A stretch of 64,000 nt of DNA from Flavobacteriales bacterium (GCA_016710965.1 JADJTW010000033.1:72223-136222), one strand, 5' to 3'; numbered from the stretch's first letter, positions 42,590-51,562 are shown. Notes: generated by a model not told the origin, from the sequence alone. Made by a program: numbers and translations.

Positions 42590-42755
42590 GGTTGAATGGA
42601 CTTGGACCCTTCAACCTCCCATTTCCCACGACGGTTCAAGAATCTCGACCGGCTTGAAGTCCCTGTCGACGGACGACCGGAATGCCCGACGAAGCGTTCA
42701 CCCCGTTCTGTTGAAGGCTTCATCCACCGAACCCGGCAAGCAGGGTGCGTCGGGG

Positions 42756-42763
42756 TACTTTTG
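42756..42763 (+). promoter_or_regulatory. Promoter -7 element (TACTTTTG) of GT4 operon
   Basis: Perfect TAnnTTTG match ending 4 bp before the GTG start at 42768, implying a leaderless transcript. Confidence 0.6.
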
Positions 42764-42767
42764 GCCA

Positions 42768-43886
42768 GTGCATACACCTGGACCACTGGGCATACTGGTG
42801 GTGGGCCAGACGCCACCACCGTTCGGCGGGCAAGCGGTCATGATCGCGAATCTGCTGGGGGGCAGGTTCGAAAGGATCCGGCTCTACCACGTACGAATGG
42901 CCTTTTCGACCGAGATGGAAAGCGTTGGCAAATTCGCATTAGGCAAGGTCTGGAAGCTGCTCACTACGATCGCGGCCGTTTGGTTCGCCCGCTTGCGCTA
43001 TCGCACTCCTGTGCTGTACTACCCGCCCAGCGGCCCGAACAGGGTTCCGGTCCTCCGTGATATCGTCCTTCTCTGTGCAACGCGATGGATGTTCAGGAAG
43101 GTGGTCTTCCACTTCCACGCTGGTGGCGTGTCGGGCTTCGAAGGGCAGCTGCCATTTGTATTGAGGCCGTTCTTCCGCATGGCCTATCGCAAGCCGGCGC
43201 TTAGTATTCGCACGGCATCGCAGAACCCGGAAGATGGCAAAGCCCTGGGTGCGTTGCGCGATGTGGTGATCCCGAACGGCATTGCCGATGCACGCGGTAC
43301 CGTGCCCGAAAGCTCCGCTGCACCGAACGAACCGGTGACGATCCTCTTCGCGGGCGTGCTCGTCGAGAGCAAGGGCGTGCGCGTACTGCTTGAAGGCTTC
43401 AATGACCTGCGCGCCCGAGGGGTCGAAGCACGCTTGGAGATCATGGGCAAATGGAACGATGAGCGCTTGCACGCATGGGCGTTGGAGTACATCAGCGCGA
43501 ATCAGCTCGAGGATCATGTCCGTTTCCTGGGTGTGCTAGTGGATCGGGCCAAGCACGAGCGTTTCGCAGCATGTGATATTCTCTGCTTCCCGACATACTT
43601 CGAAGCCGAAAGCTTCGGTCTCGTTCTGGTGGAAGCCATGCAGTTCGCCAAGCCCGTCGTAACCACCGAATGGCGTGGCATTCCTTCGGTGGTGCAGGAT
43701 GGCGCCAACGGCTTTCTGGTCCCCGTGCAAGACCCAACCGCCGTTGCCGACAGGCTGGCCCGACTGGCTGGTGACCCGGAGCTCCGGGAGCGCATGGGAG
43801 CAGAAGGCCGACGCATCTTTGAGCAGCGATTCACGTTAGAGGTCTTCCATCGCCGAATGGAGGAAGAACTTGCAGGGCTGGCATGA
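42768..43886 (+). CDS. Glycosyltransferase family 4
   Basis: 372 residues, GT-B fold. N-terminal LGILVVGQTPPPFGGQAVMIANL is the donor/acceptor loop of GT4 enzymes. The C-terminal nucleotide-sugar site shows ILFAGVLVESKGVRVLLEGF and FPTYFEAESFGLVLVEAMQFAKPVVTTEWRGIPS with the EX7E pattern. The open frame extends to 42588, but those residues are unlike protein; GTG 42768 directly after the promoter is the best start. It begins a second polysaccharide operon and overlaps the following gene by ATGA. Confidence 0.87.
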   Translation: MHTPGPLGILVVGQTPPPFGGQAVMIANLLGGRFERIRLYHVRMAFSTEMESVGKFALGKVWKLLTTIAAVWFARLRYRTPVLYYPPSGPNRVPVLRDIVLLCATRWMFRKVVFHFHAGGVSGFEGQLPFVLRPFFRMAYRKPALSIRTASQNPEDGKALGALRDVVIPNGIADARGTVPESSAAPNEPVTILFAGVLVESKGVRVLLEGFNDLRARGVEARLEIMGKWNDERLHAWALEYISANQLEDHVRFLGVLVDRAKHERFAACDILCFPTYFEAESFGLVLVEAMQFAKPVVTTEWRGIPSVVQDGANGFLVPVQDPTAVADRLARLAGDPELRERMGAEGRRIFEQRFTLEVFHRRMEEELAGLA

Positions 43887-44917
43887 GGGCGAATCACGAA
43901 ATGCGATTGTTGGTCACTGGTGGTTCCGGCTTCATCGGCACTAACCTGGTGGAGTTCTACGCCGGCAAGGGAACCACCCTGCTGAACCTCGATTGGAACC
44001 CGCCGATGAACCCGATGCACCAGCGGTATTGGCGACAGTGCGATATCATGGATGCCGGTCGTGTGGAGCATGCTTTGGCGGAGTTCGCTCCCACCCACGT
44101 CGTGCATCTTGCAGCACGGACCGATACCGATGAACTCATTGATGTGGACGCCTATAGGCAGAACCATGAGGGCACGCGCATTCTCCTCGAAGCCATCAAG
44201 AAGTCGCCATCGGTAGTGCATGTCATCGTCACTAGCACGCAGTTCGTGTGCGAGGCGGGCTACCAACCCAAGCATGATGAGGATTTCAAGCCCTTCACCG
44301 TCTATGGAGAATCCAAGCGGCTCACGGAGCAAGTGACCCGCTCGGCTGGGCTCCAGTGCGCCTGGACGTTGATCCGGCCAACGACCATCTGGGGGCCGTG
44401 GTCCTTGCGCTACCGTGATGTGATGTTCAAAGTCATGCGAAAAGGATTCTACTTCCACCCGGGCCGCAAGAGAGTCGTGCGCTCCTATGGTTACGTGGGC
44501 AATGTCGTTTGGCAGATCGATCGAATGCTGACCGTACCGCGCGAAGCGGTAGCTGGAAAGGTGTTCTATGTCGGTGACCGACCCTTCGATCTGAAGATCT
44601 GGGCGGAAGCAGTCTCGCTGGCGCTTACGGGAAAGCCGGTGCGATACATTCCGACGTGGATCGTTCGGTCCCTCGCTTTCTTGGGTGATCTGCTGAAAGC
44701 GCTGCGAATACCTTTCCCCATAACCAGCGGCCGATACCGCAGCATGACCACGGACTATATCACGCCCATGGATCGCACCATCGCGGTCCTCGGTGAAGCG
44801 CCTTTCAGCATGGCCGATGGCATTCGCGAAACCATTGCCTGGTACGACAGGGAGAGCGAAAGCATAGTGGCAGGGGCGCGCAAGGATGCGAGGACCGATT
44901 CGATCCCTGGAGCATGA
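43883..44917 (+). CDS. NAD-dependent epimerase/dehydratase (extended SDR)
   Basis: 344 residues. Rossmann motif VTGGSGFIG at residues 11-19 and the catalytic YGESK (Y141, K145). It resembles the 3-beta-HSD/NAD-epimerase group acting on nucleotide- or lipid-linked sugars. It overlaps the GT4 gene by 4 bp and the TagA-type gene by 4 bp, so the three are tightly coupled. Substrate unknown; a GalE- or UDP-sugar-type reaction fits the locus. Confidence 0.85.
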   Translation: MRANHEMRLLVTGGSGFIGTNLVEFYAGKGTTLLNLDWNPPMNPMHQRYWRQCDIMDAGRVEHALAEFAPTHVVHLAARTDTDELIDVDAYRQNHEGTRILLEAIKKSPSVVHVIVTSTQFVCEAGYQPKHDEDFKPFTVYGESKRLTEQVTRSAGLQCAWTLIRPTTIWGPWSLRYRDVMFKVMRKGFYFHPGRKRVVRSYGYVGNVVWQIDRMLTVPREAVAGKVFYVGDRPFDLKIWAEAVSLALTGKPVRYIPTWIVRSLAFLGDLLKALRIPFPITSGRYRSMTTDYITPMDRTIAVLGEAPFSMADGIRETIAWYDRESESIVAGARKDARTDSIPGA

Positions 44918-45705
44918 CCGCTGTGACGCGCGACCTTCCAAAGCGCCAGGTGCTCACCACGCGTATCTCGCTTGGCTCCTTCGATGAGATGATCGAAGCG
45001 ATGGCCGATCGAGGATCGGAGCATTCGTCCAGCTATGTATGCTGCGTGAACGCTCACATGACCGTCGAAGCACGCGACCCGGCATTCGCCGGGATCCTCC
45101 GTCAGGCGGACTTCGCTACCGCCGATGGCATGCCGGTCCTTTTGGCCCTTCGTTGGTTCCATCGTGTGAAGCAGGAGCGCGTGGCCGGGAATGATATCAT
45201 GCCTGCTTTGCTGAAGCGTGCCGCAGAGCGTGGTCTCTCCGTCTATTTCCTTGGTGCTACTCTCGAGGTGCAGCGGCGGATACTCGATCGTATTGCAACC
45301 GAACTGCCCACGCTCAAGGTTGCCGGGGCGTACGCACCGCCGTTCGCGCCACTCGAAGCAATGGACTTCGATGCAGAGGCGGACCGGATCAATTCAACCG
45401 GAGCACATATCGTCATGGTTTCGCTCGGTTGCCCCAAGCAAGAGCGATGGATGTCGTTGATGAAGGGCCGCGTGAACGCGATCATGTTGGGCATGGGAGG
45501 GGCTTTCCTGCTTTATGCAGGCCTCGATACGAGAGCGCCGATCTGGATGCGACGACTCTCGCTCGAGTGGCTCTATCGCCTGTGGTTGGAGCCGCGTAGG
45601 TTGTGGAGACGGTACCTCGTGACCAATTCGATCTTTGTCATGCTGTTCCTCAGGGCAGTCATCGCTCGTCGATTTCGTCGAATTGGGGATGCAAGCGCTG
45701 CCTAG
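44914..45705 (+). CDS. WecG/TagA/CpsF family glycosyltransferase
   Basis: 263 residues. Family motifs are clear: NAHMTVEARDPAFAGILRQ, ATADGMPVLLAL, YFLGATLEVQRRI, VSLGCPKQERWM and the end segment RLSLEWLYRLWLEPRRLWRRYL. Members add the second sugar (for example ManNAc or ManNAcA) to an undecaprenyl-linked residue. The wecB gene at 48153 could make UDP-ManNAc for it. The C-terminal hydrophobic and basic stretch suggests membrane association. Confidence 0.92.
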   Translation: MTAVTRDLPKRQVLTTRISLGSFDEMIEAMADRGSEHSSSYVCCVNAHMTVEARDPAFAGILRQADFATADGMPVLLALRWFHRVKQERVAGNDIMPALLKRAAERGLSVYFLGATLEVQRRILDRIATELPTLKVAGAYAPPFAPLEAMDFDAEADRINSTGAHIVMVSLGCPKQERWMSLMKGRVNAIMLGMGGAFLLYAGLDTRAPIWMRRLSLEWLYRLWLEPRRLWRRYLVTNSIFVMLFLRAVIARRFRRIGDASAA

Positions 45706-45822
45706 CAAGTAACCTATTGGAGAACAAGGAGTTTGGAGCCACCTAACCAGCAGGAATCGAAATCTGATGTCGACGAAGCAAAGAAAACCATCGACGAACT
45801 TGACACTACCTCGACCAGCAGG

Positions 45823-45830
45823 TACATTTG
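45823..45830 (+). promoter_or_regulatory. Promoter -7 element (TACATTTG)
   Basis: Perfect TAnnTTTG match 37 bp before the priming glycosyltransferase. An ACTTG about 20 bp upstream may serve as the -33 element. Confidence 0.55.
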
Positions 45831-45867
45831 ACCCCGTCACGGCGAAAGCGCCGTCATCACCCCCCGA

Positions 45868-47016
45868 ATGGAGAGGATCATTACACCGAACAACGGAACC
45901 AGTATCGGCAACCGCGGCATCAGCGGCGCTGAACTGGGGAATGAACTCTCTACCTTGTTGCGATCAGGGCGTGTTTCCCTCCAGAACGTGCAGTCGGGCT
46001 TGAACAAGGTGCTCACATTGGAACCGCTGACCTCGGTCAAGGACCTGGTCATTGTTGGTGATGGCCCTGCGGCAGAGGAGATTTTTCATTACTGCGAGGA
46101 CCAGACCGTTCGTGGCTATCGGTTCTGCGGCATCTTCAACGACGGTCCCATCGAAGGAATGCTGGGTTCACGTCGCATGGGTGATGTTGAGGCCGTGAAG
46201 GCCTTCGCCATCCAGAACCGCATCGATATCGTTTACTGCGCTCTGCCGGGGACTCGTCGGCAGGACATCACCGACTTGATGGAATTCTGCGAGCGCAACA
46301 CGATCCGGTTCCGCGTCATCCCCAGCGCCGACAGCTTCATCCCGGTGGTGAAGACCACCGACCTGGAATTCCACGGTGCGGTGCCTGTGAGCAAATTGCG
46401 CCGCGAACCGCTGGACCGGAGCATCAATCGCAGCCTCAAGCGCACCTTCGATATCCTCTTTTCGCTTGGGGTGGTGCTGTTCGTATTCACTTGGTTGTTC
46501 CCATTGCTGGCCGTACTGGTCAAGCTTTCCAGCCGAGGTCCGGTCTTCTTCAAGCAAATGCGCTTGGGCCGTGACAACAAGGAGTTCGTTTGCTGGAAGT
46601 TCCGCAGTATGCGCATGAACCGTGAAGCCGACGTGAAGCAAGCCACCAAGGACGATCCCCGGGTAACCGCTGTGGGCCGGTTCCTTCGCAAGAGCAATCT
46701 CGACGAGATGCCTCAGTTCATCAATGTGCTGTTCGGTCACATGAGCATTGTTGGTCCGCGTCCGCATCCATTGCGCCTCAATGACCAGTACCGGGACATC
46801 ATCGACAAGTACATGGTTCGGCACTTCGTGCGCCCTGGCATCACCGGCTGGGCCCAAGTGAACGGATTCCGCGGCGAAACCCGTACCCCCGAACTCATGG
46901 AACGGCGTGTGGAACTGGACGTATGGTACTTGGAGAACTGGTCTTTCTGGCTGGATTTGAGGATCGTGGTGAAGACGGTCACCAACATGTTCAGCAAGGA
47001 CCCGAACGCCTATTGA
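45868..47016 (+). CDS. Polyprenyl glycosylphosphotransferase lacking the N-terminal membrane bundle
   Basis: 382 residues. The C-terminal bacterial sugar-transferase domain (from about 187) has KRTFDILFSLGVVLFVF (membrane re-entrant helix), RGPVFFKQMRLGRDNKEFVCWKFRSM, LRKSNLDEMPQFINVLFGHMSIVGPRP and PGITGWAQVNGFRGET. It transfers a sugar phosphate to undecaprenyl phosphate to begin a repeat unit. Residues 55-180 resemble the CoA-binding-like middle domain (LVIVGDGPAAEEIFHY). The four N-terminal transmembrane helices usual in WcaJ/WbaP-type proteins are missing. It has its own promoter and terminator. Confidence 0.9.
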   Translation: MERIITPNNGTSIGNRGISGAELGNELSTLLRSGRVSLQNVQSGLNKVLTLEPLTSVKDLVIVGDGPAAEEIFHYCEDQTVRGYRFCGIFNDGPIEGMLGSRRMGDVEAVKAFAIQNRIDIVYCALPGTRRQDITDLMEFCERNTIRFRVIPSADSFIPVVKTTDLEFHGAVPVSKLRREPLDRSINRSLKRTFDILFSLGVVLFVFTWLFPLLAVLVKLSSRGPVFFKQMRLGRDNKEFVCWKFRSMRMNREADVKQATKDDPRVTAVGRFLRKSNLDEMPQFINVLFGHMSIVGPRPHPLRLNDQYRDIIDKYMVRHFVRPGITGWAQVNGFRGETRTPELMERRVELDVWYLENWSFWLDLRIVVKTVTNMFSKDPNAY

Positions 47017-47035
47017 GAGGCTTGCACTGCATTGA

Positions 47036-47059
47036 AGGGCCCGGATTCGGGCTCTTTTT
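47036..47059 (+). terminator. Rho-independent terminator
   Basis: AGGGCCCG and CGGGCTCT pair around GATT and run into TTTTT, 20 bp after the priming-transferase stop. Confidence 0.85.
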
Positions 47060-47093
47060 GTTGGGCCCAGGCTTGCAGGATAAGGAACCCGTC

Positions 47094-47101
47094 TATATTT
47101 G
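47094..47101 (+). promoter_or_regulatory. rpsT promoter -7 element (TATATTTG)
   Basis: Perfect match followed by CCGCCCC. CTTG lies 18 bp upstream as a partial -33 element. Confidence 0.75.
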
Positions 47102-47134
47102 CCGCCCCTTCCACGGGAAAGGAAACAGCAAGCC

Positions 47135-47389
47135 ATGGCCAATCACAAATCAGCCCTGAAGCGGGTCCGCCAGACCGAGACCCGCAACGAGCGCAACCGT
47201 TACCAGCACAAGACAACGCGGAATGCTGTGCGCGAGCTTCGTACAACCACTGACAAAAAGGCCGCTGAAAAGCTCCTTCCGGAAGTGACAGCCATGCTGG
47301 ACAAGCTGGCCAAGCGGAGCGTTATACATAAGAACAAGGCGGCGAACCTGAAGAGCAGTGTGAAGAAGCACGTGAACGCGCTCAAGTGA
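47135..47389 (+). CDS. rpsT: 30S ribosomal protein S20
   Basis: 84-residue basic protein binding 16S rRNA in the small subunit. Starts MANHKSALKRVRQTETRNER and ends with a helical KNKAANLKSSVKKHV tail, as in the family. An upstream in-frame ATG exists but precedes homology. It is a single-gene unit with its own promoter and a hairpin 22 bp after the stop. Confidence 0.96.
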   Translation: MANHKSALKRVRQTETRNERNRYQHKTTRNAVRELRTTTDKKAAEKLLPEVTAMLDKLAKRSVIHKNKAANLKSSVKKHVNALK

Positions 47390-47411
47390 CCGCCTCTCGA
47401 ACCTACCTTGT

Positions 47412-47440
47412 ACAGGTCCTCCTCGCGGGGACCTGTTCAT
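47412..47440 (+). terminator. rpsT terminator
   Basis: ACAGGTCC and GGACCTGT form the stem, followed by TCATTTT, directly before radC. Confidence 0.75.
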
Positions 47441-47449
47441 TTTGAACCC

Positions 47450-48151
47450 ATGGGCGACAGAGAGGAGGCTCGGCTGAGCATTCGCGATTGGGCGGCGGAC
47501 GACCGCCCAAGAGAACGGCTTATGGCGCAAGGCCCGGCCGCTCTCTCCGATGCCGAGCTCATCGCCATCCTCATCCGATCGGGCTCGACGAAGGAGAGCG
47601 CCCTTGATCTGGCAAAGCGGATCCTCAGCGATGCAGGCAACGATCTGCATCGCTTGGCCGCCATGGGCATCACCGATCTTGTGGGGTACACCGGGATGGG
47701 GGAGGCGAAAGCGATCTCGATCGTTGCGGCCCTGGAACTGGGCCGCCGCCGTCGTGCTACGGAAGTGCCCGATCGCCCGAGCATCACATCCAGTGCGGCG
47801 GCATTCGATCAGGTGCGGGGCCGCTTGGCCGAGCTGCCTCATGAGGAATTCTGGCTCCTGCTCCTCGATCGCGGCAATCGGCTCATCCAAAGCACTTCGA
47901 TCAGCAAAGGCGGATTGCATGGCACGGTGGCCGACCCCAAGATGATCTTCAAACTCGCCCTCGACAGGCGGGCCTCCTGCATGGTGCTCTGCCACAACCA
48001 TCCCAGCGGGCAATTGAGGCCGAGCGAGGAGGATATCAAGCTCACCAGAAAGCTGGTGGATGGCGCGCGTTTGCTGGACATTGTCGTGCAGGACCATATC
48101 ATCGTGGCAGCCACCGGTTATTTCAGTTTCGCCGACAACGGCATGCTCTGA
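47450..48151 (+). CDS. radC: RadC family (JAB/MPN domain) protein
   Basis: 233 residues. N-terminal helix-hairpin-helix-type region (LSDAELIAILIRSGSTKESALDLAKRIL) and C-terminal JAB metalloprotease-like domain with CHNHPSGQLRPSEED (H182, H184, D195), a complete JAMM motif. The exact biochemical role of RadC is not settled despite the old DNA-repair name. ATG 47450 chosen because upstream codons lie in the rpsT terminator. The stop is 1 bp before wecB. Confidence 0.94.
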   Translation: MGDREEARLSIRDWAADDRPRERLMAQGPAALSDAELIAILIRSGSTKESALDLAKRILSDAGNDLHRLAAMGITDLVGYTGMGEAKAISIVAALELGRRRRATEVPDRPSITSSAAAFDQVRGRLAELPHEEFWLLLLDRGNRLIQSTSISKGGLHGTVADPKMIFKLALDRRASCMVLCHNHPSGQLRPSEEDIKLTRKLVDGARLLDIVVQDHIIVAATGYFSFADNGML

Positions 48152-48152
48152 C

Positions 48153-49295
48153 ATGGTCCCGCTTCGTCTGCTCACCGTGGTTGGCGCGCGCCCCCAGATC
48201 ATCAAGGCCGCTGCCATTGCGCGAGCGGTCGAGCGGGCGAACGGTCGCATTTCCCAGACGATGCTGCACACCGGCCAGCACTACGATGCCGGCATGAGCC
48301 AGGTCTTCTTCGACCAGATGAGAGTGCCTCGCGCCGACATCGACCTTGGCGTCGGCTCGGGTGAGCATGGTACACAGACCGCGCGCATGCTCGAAGGCAT
48401 TGAACGTGTGCTGCAGCGAAAGGAGCATGATGCGGTCCTGCTCTTCGGCGATACGAACAGCACGCTGGCCGGAGCGCTCGCAGCAGCCAAGCTCCACGTG
48501 CCTGTGGCGCATGTGGAGGCCGGTCTGCGCTCCTTCAACAAGGAAATGCCAGAGGAGATGAACCGCATCGTTTGCGATCATTGCAGCACCTGGCTCTTCT
48601 GCCCGACCGACACGGCCGTTGCGAACCTGAAGCGCGAAGGATTCCGGATCGGGCTGGCCAGTTCGCCGCGTATCGATGAACCACTGGTGCTGCTCACCGG
48701 CGATGTCATGTTCGACAATAGTCTCCACTTCAAGTCCGTGGCGGAGGAACGGTCCACTTTCCTGCGGGAGAACGGCTTGTTGAGCGATGGGTTCATGCTG
48801 GCTACGGTGCATCGGCCCACGAACACCGACGACCCTGCACGACTGGCAGGCATACTGGAGACGCTTTGTGAGGCGGCTCGTGTCGAGCGGATGCTCGTGG
48901 TCATGCCCTTGCATCCACGTACGCGCAAGCTCATGGACTCCGGGCTGCCTCCGGCATTGCGAAAACGGCTGTCGGCTGGCAAGGAGGTGAAGCTGGTTCC
49001 ACCCGTCGGTTTCCTGGACATGATCGCGCTTGAAAGCAACGCACGCCTTGTGATCACTGATTCCGGCGGTGTTCAGAAGGAAGCTTTCTTCTTCCGTAAG
49101 CCCTGCGTGGTGTTGCGCAAGGAGACTGAATGGGTCGAATTGGTGCAGCATGGCCAGGCCCGATTGGCAGGAAGCGATCCCGCAGCGGTGCTTTCCGCGA
49201 TCGGCGATTTCCTGCGCAACGGAGCACCCGCTTGTCCCGATCTGTACGGTGATGGCCTTGCGTCCGATAGGATCTGCGAGGCACTCCTGGCCTAG
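48153..49295 (+). CDS. wecB: UDP-N-acetylglucosamine 2-epimerase (non-hydrolysing)
   Basis: Converts UDP-GlcNAc to UDP-ManNAc for surface polysaccharide. 380 residues. GARPQIIKAAAIARAV at the start, MLHTGQHYDAGMSQVFFDQM, HVEAGLRSFNKEMPEEMNRI and ITDSGGVQKEAFFFRKPCVVLR are diagnostic. The start at 48153 follows radC by 1 bp. It fits with the TagA-type transferase at 44914. Confidence 0.95.
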   Translation: MVPLRLLTVVGARPQIIKAAAIARAVERANGRISQTMLHTGQHYDAGMSQVFFDQMRVPRADIDLGVGSGEHGTQTARMLEGIERVLQRKEHDAVLLFGDTNSTLAGALAAAKLHVPVAHVEAGLRSFNKEMPEEMNRIVCDHCSTWLFCPTDTAVANLKREGFRIGLASSPRIDEPLVLLTGDVMFDNSLHFKSVAEERSTFLRENGLLSDGFMLATVHRPTNTDDPARLAGILETLCEAARVERMLVVMPLHPRTRKLMDSGLPPALRKRLSAGKEVKLVPPVGFLDMIALESNARLVITDSGGVQKEAFFFRKPCVVLRKETEWVELVQHGQARLAGSDPAAVLSAIGDFLRNGAPACPDLYGDGLASDRICEALLA

Positions 49296-49307
49296 TCGTA
49301 GGTCGGG

Positions 49308-50657
49308 GTGGAGCTCGAATGCACGACGGCTACCTTGCCCCACGTTGTTAGGCCGGTGCAGGAAGTACGTGTACATATCGAGGAGCCTTCACCACGTGCC
49401 ATGCATGCAGTGGAGCAATTGCTCGGCAACATGCTCGGTTGGTCGGTACGGTTCGTTCCCGAATCCGTCGTTGCGGGGGATGGCCCCCTGCTCATCTATG
49501 GCCGTGCTTCAGTACCAGGAGCATTCCATATTTCGCCGTGCGGATGGCTGTCCGAGAAGGGTGTCGGTCCTATCGATCCCGAGGTCGCATTCCTGAACGA
49601 CCTGCCGACGATCTTCCTTTCGGAAGATGGCCACCTTCCGTTCGATCCATTCGCTGCTTCCTTCTTCCTGCTGAGCCGCTACGAGGAATGGCTTCCGATC
49701 CAGCGTGATCCGCATGGTCGACCGGTGACAGCAGTGCTCCATGCCGCCCGCCATGGGTATCTGGATCGCCCGGTGGTGGACGAGTGGGCGCTGCAACTGG
49801 CTGCTGCGTGGCGCGCATTCGACCCGCGAGTTCCGGAGCCGCAACGCAAGTACAAGCAAGTGATCACCGTGGACCTGGATAACGGACTGAAGTACGGCGG
49901 CCGGCCGCTGTGGAGGTTGATGGGATCCTGCGCGCGGGACCTGGTGCGGGGCGAGTGGGCTGATCTTGGCGAACGCATGCGCGTGCTTTCTGGCCAGGCC
50001 CCCGACCCTTTCCTCATCGATCCCGAACTGAAGGAACGAATCGCAATGGCGAATGCCATGGTGAAATTCTTCGTCCTTGCCGCGGAGCGCGGAGAGTTCG
50101 ACCATGCCGTTCCGATATCGGCCTCGGTCTACTCCAAGGAGGTAGTTGCGCTGGCTTCCTGGGCGCAAGTGGGACTTCATCCTTCATACCGGAGCAGCGA
50201 GCGTGAGGGGCTCACCGCATCGCAGAAGCTTGCCCTTGAAGCGGTCATCGGCTCTGATGTGACGATGACGCGCCAGCATTTCCTGCGACTGCGGATCCCT
50301 GGCACGTTCCGCGAACTGGAGTCGTTGGGCATCGTCGAGGAGCACAGCCTGGGCCTGCATGATGAGATAGGCTTCCGCTGCGGCACATGCACTCCTTACC
50401 GCTGGTACGATCTGGAACAGGATCGACCGTTGAACCTCTTCATCCATCCGTTCACGGTCATGGACAATGCGCTGCGCGACAAGCTCAAGCTCTCGCCTGA
50501 GCAGGCCGTCGAGAAGGTACTGCCTGTTCTGGAGCGGGTGAAGCGCGTGCAGGGGACCTTTATCGGCCTCTGGCACGAGAGCTTCCTGGCCCATGCGGGC
50601 AAGCACGTGGCGTGGCGCGCCGCCATCCTGCGCATCATCGATGCTGCGAAGGCATGA
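49308..50657 (+). CDS. Polysaccharide deacetylase-like protein
   Basis: 449 residues from a GTG start. The protein resembles Bacteroidota polysaccharide-deacetylase proteins with an N-terminal DUF7033-type region (DLPTIFLSEDGHLPFDPFAASFFLLSRYEEW). The NodB-like part shows ITVDLDNGLKYGGRP, VGLHPSYRSS and LHDEIGFRCGTCTPYRWYDLE. In the metal-site position the usual DxD/HxxxH pattern is only partly visible, so catalysis is uncertain. It lies between wecB and the GNAT-like gene, overlapping the latter by ATGA, so probably modifies or trims the polymer. Confidence 0.75.
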   Translation: MELECTTATLPHVVRPVQEVRVHIEEPSPRAMHAVEQLLGNMLGWSVRFVPESVVAGDGPLLIYGRASVPGAFHISPCGWLSEKGVGPIDPEVAFLNDLPTIFLSEDGHLPFDPFAASFFLLSRYEEWLPIQRDPHGRPVTAVLHAARHGYLDRPVVDEWALQLAAAWRAFDPRVPEPQRKYKQVITVDLDNGLKYGGRPLWRLMGSCARDLVRGEWADLGERMRVLSGQAPDPFLIDPELKERIAMANAMVKFFVLAAERGEFDHAVPISASVYSKEVVALASWAQVGLHPSYRSSEREGLTASQKLALEAVIGSDVTMTRQHFLRLRIPGTFRELESLGIVEEHSLGLHDEIGFRCGTCTPYRWYDLEQDRPLNLFIHPFTVMDNALRDKLKLSPEQAVEKVLPVLERVKRVQGTFIGLWHESFLAHAGKHVAWRAAILRIIDAAKA

Positions 50658-51445
50658 TCAAGCACGTGCGACATGCAGGGATCGACCGCCGATGGTGGGA
50701 TGCGCAACTACTGCGCTGCAGCAACCGATCGTGGTATGCGCAGAGTTGGGTGCTTGATGCCGCCTGCCCCGGTTGGCAGGCACTCGTCGACGAAGCATCG
50801 GGTGCTGTCATGCCGCTCACCTGCCGCCGAAAGTGGGGCATCGATTACCTCTACCAACCATTCGGCCTACAGCAGCTCGGCGTCTTCGGCCCGGCACTCA
50901 ACGAGCAACTCGTGGCCGAATTCATCGCGGCCATCCCCGGTCGCTTTCGCTATGCGGACATCTGCCTCAACCATCCTCTTTCCACCACCCTCCATCATGA
51001 TCGATTGATCGAACGCCACGACCATGTGCTTGTGTTGGACAAGGAGATTGGGGCTTTGCGCAGCGGCTATTCCGAAGGCCACCGTCGCAACATCCGCAAG
51101 GCTGCTGCGGCTTCGCTCGATGCCATGAACATCGGTCCACAAGAGTTCGTAAGCCTCTTCGAACGCACTACGGCAGCACGATTCGGAGGCATCGACCCGG
51201 CTGACAGGAAGGTACTGCATGATATCCTGGCCGAAGCCGTGCAGCGCGAACAATGCACGATCGCTGCTTACGGACATGGTGGTGCCATCGCCGCAGCGCA
51301 GTGCATTGTTCGATGGGAGGGAAGGCTCATCCTCTTCAAATCGGCGGTGACCGAGGAAGGCTTGGAGACGCGCGCGCTTTTCCGTCTGGTGGATGATGCG
51401 ATCGCTGCCAACGCGAGCAGTGGCCTGCTGCTGGACTTCGCTTGA
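50654..51445 (+). CDS. FemAB/GNAT-like acyltransferase, truncated by in-frame TGA
   Basis: 263 residues to a TGA at 51443. The central part (SGYSEGHRRNIRKAAAASL, FERTTAARFGGIDPADR, AAQCIVRWEGRLILFKSAVT) matches GNAT-fold proteins of polysaccharide loci. After the stop the same frame continues for 37 sense codons to TAG at 51557, with residues TPSVARFYAGFGARATVYL that read as the normal family C-terminus (expected DFAGS before it). The TGA thus stands where a Gly codon (GGA) is expected. The truncated protein lacks its last strand and may be inactive. Confidence 0.75.
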   Translation: MIKHVRHAGIDRRWWDAQLLRCSNRSWYAQSWVLDAACPGWQALVDEASGAVMPLTCRRKWGIDYLYQPFGLQQLGVFGPALNEQLVAEFIAAIPGRFRYADICLNHPLSTTLHHDRLIERHDHVLVLDKEIGALRSGYSEGHRRNIRKAAAASLDAMNIGPQEFVSLFERTTAARFGGIDPADRKVLHDILAEAVQREQCTIAAYGHGGAIAAAQCIVRWEGRLILFKSAVTEEGLETRALFRLVDDAIAANASSGLLLDFA

Positions 51446-51559
51446 ACGGACACACCATCGGTGGCGCGTTTCTATGCCGGGTTCGGTGCGCGAGCCACGG
51501 TATATTTACGGCTGGTGCGGAACCGTCTTCCGCCCCCACTACGGTGGATGAAGCAATAG
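51446..51559 (+). pseudogene. In-frame C-terminal continuation beyond the TGA
   Basis: Thirty-seven codons in frame with the preceding gene encode FYAGFGARATVYLRLVRNRL and then PPPLRWMKQ before a TAG. This completes a GNAT-like fold. The upp promoter element lies inside this stretch. Confidence 0.65.
51501..51508 (+). promoter_or_regulatory. Promoter -7-like element (TATATTTA) before upp
   Basis: One mismatch to TAnnTTTG, 54 bp before the upp ATG; also codes for part of the GNAT-like C-terminus. Confidence 0.35.
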
Positions 51560-51562
51560 CCC

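Noticed and set aside
45706..45867. Missing N-terminal exons or helices of the priming transferase
   Set aside because: No frame in this stretch encodes hydrophobic helices; it holds a good promoter instead.
51443..51445. TGA as selenocysteine or reassigned glycine codon
   Set aside because: Many other genes in the window end in TGA, no SECIS-like hairpin was evident, and the position calls for Gly, so a point mutation is simpler.
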